Origin: DASRYH01 sp035687245
GTDB taxonomy: Bacteria > Actinomycetota > Coriobacteriia > Anaerosomatales > PHET01
Length of the DNA: 64,000 nucleotides
Reading direction: 5' to 3'
Assembly: GCA_035687245.1 (NCBI GenBank)
Contig: DASRYH010000068.1
Location: forward strand, 1 to 64,000
Shown here: one piece after another, positions 59,641 to 64,000 of the stretch
Position numbering within the stretch: position 1 is the first letter of the stretch
Layout: each line of letters opens with the position of its first letter
Notes under the pieces: model-generated
Told to the model about the DNA's origin: nothing
The model's input: only the letters and a program-made list of their open reading frames with translations
Databases searched by the model: none
Translations under genes and position numbers: made by a program

Positions 59641-60654
59641 GTGAGCCCCGAGAAGGCCACAGGTCTCAGGGCGCGACTGCCCCTGATACTCACAATCTTG
59701 GGCGTCGCGATCGTCGTTGCGGCGGTCGCTGGCGTGGCGATTCCGCTCTCCGCGACATCCACGCCTGACTTCTTCGCGCGCTACCACCTGCTGAATCGCC
59801 GCTATGTGAACCTCGAGAATTCGGCGCACGAGCACATCGGCTGCCGCTCGTGCCACGAGACGCAGGCGGTTGCCAACGGCATCCAGCTTACGGCGGACTA
59901 CTACCGCAGCATCTTCAAGAAGGACAAGCTGCCGAAGTACTTCAAGTTCTCCAAGCCCACCAACGCTGCGTGCATGAAGTGCCACGAGCAGGACTGGGCC
60001 GACAGCGCCGGGCGCATCGGCCGGATTCCCCACCCCGCGCACCAGCGTGTGGCCAACGAAGAGCGGCCCTGTGTTCAGTGCCACAAGTGGACGGCGCACC
60101 TCGAGACCTACATGCCAAAGCACAAGGAGATGCCGTTCTCCGGCGTCTGCGTCGCTTACGGCTGTCACGTGGGCACCAAGACGAAGCAGCAGTGCTTCAA
60201 CTGCCACCACGTGCTGCACGACAGCGCCGATGAGTGGAAGACGGCGCACCCGGCCGTGGTCAAGCAGGTGGGCGAGAACGCGTGCCTCGAGCGCTGCCAC
60301 ACGGTGGAGCAGTGCCAGCAGTGCCACACCACCGGCCAGACGCCGAAGTTCAATGGGCTGAAGATCGAGATAGAGATGAAGCCCATCGAGAAGCTGCACG
60401 TGCGCCGTGACTGGACGAGCAAGTACCACGGCGAGGCAGCGCTTGCCGACCAGTCCCGCTGCTTCAAGTGCCACCCCGACAAGACCTACTGCGACGAGTG
60501 CCACCTGCAGCGTCCCGCCTTCCACGGCTCGACATTCACGTGGCTCGGCCGGCACCAGAAGGTCGCCAAGGCCAAAGACGACCCGCGCTGCATCATCTGC
60601 CACAAGAAGGCATGGTGCGAGGAGTGCCACGCCCAGTTCCAGGAGATGGAGTAG
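59641..60654 (+). CDS. Membrane-anchored multihaem cytochrome c (9 CXXCH + 2 non-standard)
   Basis: 337 residues. One N-terminal helix (about 14-36), then FFARYHLLNRRYVN and nine CXXCH motifs (CRSCH, CMKCH, CVQCH, CFNCH, CQQCH, CFKCH, CDECH, CIICH, CEECH). It also has one CX4CH (CVAYGCH) and one CX3CH (CLERCH). It is therefore up to an 11-haem protein. The N-terminal layout recalls NapC/NirT quinol-linked cytochromes. It begins 5 bp after the NrfD gene and ends exactly where the next cytochrome begins. Confidence 0.88.
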   Translation: MSPEKATGLRARLPLILTILGVAIVVAAVAGVAIPLSATSTPDFFARYHLLNRRYVNLENSAHEHIGCRSCHETQAVANGIQLTADYYRSIFKKDKLPKYFKFSKPTNAACMKCHEQDWADSAGRIGRIPHPAHQRVANEERPCVQCHKWTAHLETYMPKHKEMPFSGVCVAYGCHVGTKTKQQCFNCHHVLHDSADEWKTAHPAVVKQVGENACLERCHTVEQCQQCHTTGQTPKFNGLKIEIEMKPIEKLHVRRDWTSKYHGEAALADQSRCFKCHPDKTYCDECHLQRPAFHGSTFTWLGRHQKVAKAKDDPRCIICHKKAWCEECHAQFQEME

Positions 60655-61425
60655 ATGGGCGGTCGCTGGCTCAAGTGGGCGATCGCGGCCGTCGCATTCG
60701 GCGTGCTTGTCGCGCTCGTGCTGCCCGTCTTCTCCGTGCTGCAGCCCGGCTACTGGAGCCGCTATCCGGCGCTCGCGCAGCGCATGGAGCACTGGAAGAC
60801 GTCGACGCACTCGCGCGTGAGCTGCGTGCAGTGCCACGTCGAGCCCGGCGTGGGTGGCTTCACGAGCTTCGCTGCGCGCTCGATCCCGGCGTTCTACTCC
60901 CAGCTGATCTCGGGACCCAACACCACCAACCTGCTCACTGCGCCGGGTGTGAAGGCCTGCCGAAAGTGCCACACCACCTACCGCAAGATCGCCCCGAGCG
61001 GCGATTTGCTCATACCGCATCGCGCACACGTCGAGGTGCTCAAGCTCGACTGCACCGTCTGCCACAAGGACCTCGTGCACTCGCTCAACAAGCGCGGCTT
61101 CAACCGGCCCGAGATGGAGACCTGCCTCGCGCAGTGTCACAACGGCGACACGGCTTCGAACAAGTGCAGCGACTGCCACACCCAGAAGCAGGTGCCGGCG
61201 AGCCACAAGCAGCCGAACTGGCTGCAGGTGCACGGCGAGATGGCCGAGACGATCGACTGCGGCAAGTGCCACGACTGGACGCCGAACTACTGCGCCGACT
61301 GCCACGCTAAGAAGCCGGCGAGCCACGTGGGCAACTGGAAGACCAACCACTCGGCGATCGCCAAGCAGCGGGGAAGCGGCTGCCTCGTCTGCCACAAGCA
61401 GTCATTCTGCAAGGAGTGTCACTGA
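60655..61425 (+). CDS. Membrane-anchored multihaem cytochrome c (8 CXXCH + 1 CX3CH)
   Basis: 256 residues starting directly after the previous stop. N-terminal helix about 7-29, then RYPALAQRMEHWKTSTHSRV, a NapC-like approach to the first haem. Motifs are CVQCH, CRKCH, CTVCH, CLAQCH (CX3CH), CSDCH, CGKCH, CADCH, CLVCH and CKECH. The protein ends on the His of the last motif. It is clearly paralogous to the next gene; both have IPHRAHV before haem 3 and CHNGDTA after haem 4. Confidence 0.88.
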   Translation: MGGRWLKWAIAAVAFGVLVALVLPVFSVLQPGYWSRYPALAQRMEHWKTSTHSRVSCVQCHVEPGVGGFTSFAARSIPAFYSQLISGPNTTNLLTAPGVKACRKCHTTYRKIAPSGDLLIPHRAHVEVLKLDCTVCHKDLVHSLNKRGFNRPEMETCLAQCHNGDTASNKCSDCHTQKQVPASHKQPNWLQVHGEMAETIDCGKCHDWTPNYCADCHAKKPASHVGNWKTNHSAIAKQRGSGCLVCHKQSFCKECH

Positions 61426-62237
61426 TGCCCAAGCGACGACTCCTCACTATCGTGGCCGGCGTTGTGGCAGCGGTGATGGTCCTCATCGTGCTGCCCAGCT
61501 ACCTGGCTACGCGCCCGAGCTTCTTCTCGCGCTACCCGAACCTCAAGGCGAAGTACGTGCCGTGGTCGACATCCACACACGTCGAAGGCGGCTGCGAAGG
61601 CTGTCATGTGCCGCCGCGCGTCATCCCGCGCACGGCCTACCGCCTCCGGATGGCAGGCGAGTTCTACCTGAGCTTCGTCATGCGAAACCGCCAGCCCGAC
61701 ATCTTCCCGGTGCCGACCAATGAGGCCTGCCTGGCGTGCCACAGTGACTTGCGCAGCGTCTCGCCGAAGGGCGACCTGAGGATTCCGCACCGGGCACACG
61801 TCAACATCCTCAAGATGAAGTGCATCCAGTGTCACAACTTCCTCGTGCACGAGAAGTCGCCCGAGGGCAAGCACACGCCGCCGATGCGCGGCTGTCTCAA
61901 GTGCCACAACGGCGACACCGCCAAGAACGGCTGCACCGCGTGCCACACCAACAAGGCGGCACCGGCTACTCACCAGGCACCCGACTGGCTAATCGTGCAC
62001 CCCGAGCGGGCGAAGAGCACCGACTGCAACAGCTGCCACAAGTGGACTGACGACTGGTGCGTTGACTGCCACGCCAGGCGGCCGAAGTCACACACGAAGG
62101 ACTGGCGGGCACAGCACGGTGCGACGATCAAGGTGCACCGTAGCTGCGAAGCGTGCCACGAGAAGCCCTTCTGCATCCGGTGCCACGGCGAGTTCCCGGT
62201 CGAGAACCTCAACCCAGCTCTGTCGCTGGTGAAGTAG
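61425..62237 (+). CDS. Membrane-anchored nonahaem cytochrome c
   Basis: 270 residues from an ATG sharing its A with the upstream TGA. N-terminal helix about 6-26, then FFSRYPNLKAKYVPWSTSTH. Nine CXXCH motifs: CEGCH, CLACH, CIQCH, CLKCH, CTACH, CNSCH, CVDCH, CEACH, CIRCH. Aligned with the previous protein, it has CLKCH where that one has CLAQCH. It has a short tail after the last haem, unlike its paralogue. Confidence 0.88.
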   Translation: MPKRRLLTIVAGVVAAVMVLIVLPSYLATRPSFFSRYPNLKAKYVPWSTSTHVEGGCEGCHVPPRVIPRTAYRLRMAGEFYLSFVMRNRQPDIFPVPTNEACLACHSDLRSVSPKGDLRIPHRAHVNILKMKCIQCHNFLVHEKSPEGKHTPPMRGCLKCHNGDTAKNGCTACHTNKAAPATHQAPDWLIVHPERAKSTDCNSCHKWTDDWCVDCHARRPKSHTKDWRAQHGATIKVHRSCEACHEKPFCIRCHGEFPVENLNPALSLVK

Positions 62238-62247
62238 GCTAGTGGCC

Positions 62248-63231
62248 ATGAAGCGCTACTGGCTCATAGTCGCAAGCGTGCTGGTGGGCCTTGTCGTGCT
62301 CGTTGCTGCCACAGATGCGGTGATCTCGTCGCCGTCTACCTGTATGTCGTGTCACGAGATGCAGCACCGCGGTGGATCGTGGAAGCGCAGCGGGCATGCC
62401 GAGATCAAGTGCGTGACCTGCCACGTACAGCCGCACAGGTGGTACGCCTACCCGGCCGCCTTCTTCGATCGCGCGAAGCTGATCTCGCGCGATCTCGTGC
62501 TGCACTCGCAGGGAGGCTATCCGGATCCGGTGGATGCTCGGCCTGCGGGCGCCAAGCCCATGTCGGACGAGATCTGCCTGCAGTGCCACAGCCCGAACCG
62601 CAAGGCGACTTCGGGCTTCCGCATCCTCATCGACCACGCGGAGCACGCCAAGCGCAACGGCAGCTGCGTCTCATGCCATATACGAACCGCGCACCCGCTC
62701 GATGACCGCAGCGCTCCGATGTCGCTCATGAGCCAGTGCTTCACCTGCCACGGCACGCCGAAGTACCCCAAGGCGTCGCGCGCCTGCAACGTCTGTCACC
62801 CCGACACCTACGACCTGCGGCCTGAGTCGCATGTGAAGGCCGCTGAGTGGAAGAAGCAGCACGGCAAGGTGGCTGCGGCCGACCGCAAGCAGTGCACGAT
62901 GTGCCACGAGAAGGCCTTCTGCGCCGACAAGTGCCACGGTGGTCTCGAGATGCCGCACCCGGCAGGGTGGGAGAAGGGCGCGACGGGACACGCGGTAGTG
63001 GCCAAGACCAACCGCGCCGTCTGCACGTCGTGCCACGGCAGCGGGCCGAACATGTGCACGATGTGCCATCACACGGCCTTCGACCCCACTAAGGGCCCGT
63101 GGGTGAAGCAGCACTTCAGGCAGGTGCGAACCGAAGGCTCGGCGTTCTGCATGAAGTGCCACGACCCGATCTTCTGCGTGCGCTGCCACGCGACCGTCGG
63201 CCAGCCCGGCGGCCCCGCGCCCACCCAGTAA
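62248..63231 (+). CDS. Membrane-anchored multihaem cytochrome c (11 CXXCH + 1 CX3CH)
   Basis: 327 residues from the ATG at 62248; a GTG at 62242 is the alternative. N-terminal helix about 5-25 followed closely by CMSCHEM and CVTCHVQPHR, the NapC/NirT/NrfH-like quinol-side pair. Further motifs are CLQCH, CVSCH, CFTCH, CNVCH, CTMCH, CADKCH (CX3CH), CTSCH, CTMCH, CMKCH and CVRCH. A Pro/Gly-rich tail ends the protein. It is last in the cluster and followed by a hairpin terminator. Confidence 0.88.
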   Translation: MKRYWLIVASVLVGLVVLVAATDAVISSPSTCMSCHEMQHRGGSWKRSGHAEIKCVTCHVQPHRWYAYPAAFFDRAKLISRDLVLHSQGGYPDPVDARPAGAKPMSDEICLQCHSPNRKATSGFRILIDHAEHAKRNGSCVSCHIRTAHPLDDRSAPMSLMSQCFTCHGTPKYPKASRACNVCHPDTYDLRPESHVKAAEWKKQHGKVAAADRKQCTMCHEKAFCADKCHGGLEMPHPAGWEKGATGHAVVAKTNRAVCTSCHGSGPNMCTMCHHTAFDPTKGPWVKQHFRQVRTEGSAFCMKCHDPIFCVRCHATVGQPGGPAPTQ

Positions 63232-63235
63232 CGGC

Positions 63236-63261
63236 AAGTGCCCGCACATTGGCGGGCACTT
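63236..63261 (+). terminator. Terminator after the cytochrome cluster
   Basis: AAGTGCCCGC (63236-63245) pairs perfectly with GCGGGCACTT (63252-63261) over ACATTG. No long T tract follows. Confidence 0.65.
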
Positions 63262-63312
63262 GGGCCTCATCTCATGGCGCCAGCTGCGAAGCCGGCGTGC
63301 CAGCTACTACCG

Positions 63313-63696
63313 CTACCCGCGCTTGGCGACGAGCTCGATCTCGACGCGTGCGCCCAGCGGCAGGCCGGCCACGGCCACGGTCGAGCGGGCGGGATACGGC
63401 TCGGCGAACTTGGTGCCGTAGACGCCGTTCATCTCAGCGAAGTCGTCCATCGTGGTGAGGAAGACGTTGGTCTTGACGACGTCGTCGAGCGAGAGTCCAG
63501 CATCTTCAAGGACGGCCGCAAGATTGGCGAAGACGCGCTCGGTCTGTTCGGCAACGCCTCCCTCTACGAGCTTGCCCGTGGCCGGGTCGATGGGGGTCTG
63601 GCCCGACAGGTAGAGCAGGTCGCCCGCCCACACGCCGTGCGAGTAGGGGCCGATCGCGGCAGGGCCGCTGGCAGAGGTGTGAGCGTTGCGTGTCAT
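63313..63696 (-). CDS. ridA: RidA/YjgF/Rid-family enamine deaminase
   Basis: 127 residues from the ATG at 63696, with AAAGGA nine bases upstream. GPAAIGPYSHGVWAGDLLYLSGQ and the C-terminal YPARSTVAVAGLPLGARVEIELVA with the substrate-binding Arg are conserved. RidA hydrolyses reactive enamines and imines from PLP enzymes to the oxoacids plus ammonia. It is convergent with the cytochrome cluster and divergent from the gene at the window end. Confidence 0.94.
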   Translation of the reverse strand: MTRNAHTSASGPAAIGPYSHGVWAGDLLYLSGQTPIDPATGKLVEGGVAEQTERVFANLAAVLEDAGLSLDDVVKTNVFLTTMDDFAEMNGVYGTKFAEPYPARSTVAVAGLPLGARVEIELVAKRG

Positions 63697-63880
63697 CGCG
63701 TGCGTCCTTTCGGCAAGCCGCGCAAGCGGCGGGTTGATGGCTGGTGCGAGCCGCAGAGCGGCACGAGGGAGAGTATATCCGCGTGGAGCCGTTCGCGGGG
63801 GAGTGCGGGCGCATCCGCAGGATTCAGGTGCGGATGCGCGAACCAAGCTGGCGACAACAGGGGGATCAGGGGGGATCACC

Positions 63881-64000
63881 ATGACCGGCACTTCCACTGA
63901 GGGCGTCGAGACCGTCGCTACACAGCCTTCCGCCGAAGGCTCCGGCCCCGGAGATCCGCAGGCACCGGTCGCCGTTGGGGCGGGCACGCCCGGCAAGCCC
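63881..64000 (+). CDS. Start of an unknown protein with disordered N-terminus (partial)
   Basis: An ATG at 63881, with GGGGGGATC just upstream, opens a frame of 40 codons to the window end without stops. The visible part is Gly/Pro/Thr/Ala-rich and acidic (TEGVETVATQPSAEG), as in the cytoplasmic leaders of many actinobacterial membrane proteins. No domain is visible, so no function can be given. Confidence 0.5.
   Translation, partial: MTGTSTEGVETVATQPSAEGSGPGDPQAPVAVGAGTPGKP

Noticed and set aside
59404..61395. 663-codon open frame on the minus strand across the cytochrome genes
   Set aside because: It is antisense to several haem-motif-rich genes whose TGC/CAC codons avoid stops in the opposite frame. 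The predicted protein is low-complexity Val/Ala/Arg/His with no domain, and it crosses gene borders.

Overview
The window is high-GC DNA (roughly two thirds G+C by eye) with dense operons, many GTG starts and 4-bp stop/start overlaps. It looks like a monoderm anaerobic actinobacterium. A DUF2469 gene, PASTA repeats, acetogen-type MetF/MetV, the anaerobe-specific homocysteine proteins (DUF39, NIL-ferredoxin, UPF0280) and a large multihaem cytochrome cluster without any outer-membrane porin point to the Coriobacteriia, perhaps the Anaerosomatales (OPB41) lineage. That placement is inference. No rRNA, tRNA, CRISPR array, transposase or prophage gene was seen.

Layout. 1-5.8 kb: a truncated NapH-like iron-sulfur membrane protein under a TetR repressor with tandem operators, then ApgM, a flavodoxin-like reductase, a PadR regulator, a decayed EAL-domain gene, a SHOCT protein and an EamA transporter. 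5.9-6.9 kb: a Nudix hydrolase and an Rrf2 regulator. 6.9-13.3 kb: a methionine region. A T-box leader with an AUG specifier precedes DUF39 and NIL-ferredoxin, followed by a small membrane protein, a MetH lacking the activation domain, MetV and MetF. 13.4-22.0 kb: dihydrolipoamide dehydrogenase, a Dabb protein, a complete peptide/nickel-type ABC importer and lipoyl synthase. 22.0-29.4 kb: UPF0280 behind a structured attenuator-like leader, DUF2469, LigA, two CPBP proteases (one fused to a ferredoxin), GatC and GatA. 29.5-37.8 kb: a winged-helix protein, an ABC1/UbiB kinase with a phasin-like partner, ornithine aminotransferase, a PASTA protein, an unknown membrane protein and GatB. 37.9-40.4 kb: a secreted S55 (SpoIVB-like) protein.

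40.5-51.9 kb (minus strand): a compact complex I operon nuoA-B-CD-H-I-J-K-L-M-N plus a second nuoM, without nuoE, nuoF or nuoG. A 110-bp nested palindrome lies inside the nuoI 3' coding region. 52-56.5 kb: two proteins of unknown function and a two-component system. 56.7-63.2 kb: the two-component system is divergent from a seven-gene electron-transfer cluster made of a tetrahaem cytochrome, a Tat-exported four-cluster ferredoxin, an NrfD quinol oxidase subunit and four membrane-anchored multihaem cytochromes. The cluster has 40 CXXCH motifs plus five CX3CH/CX4CH motifs. The window ends with RidA and the start of a disordered protein.

How the parts may work together (inference). Complex I without the NADH module and the NrfD/multihaem relay would form a menaquinone-based anaerobic chain passing electrons to the cell exterior. 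The methionine genes form a pathway from an aspartate-derived precursor plus sulfide to homocysteine and, using methyl-THF from MetFV, to methionine. That pathway is controlled by uncharged tRNA-Met through the T-box. A recurrent heptamer, TTCGGCA/TGCCGAA, is strikingly enriched across the whole window.
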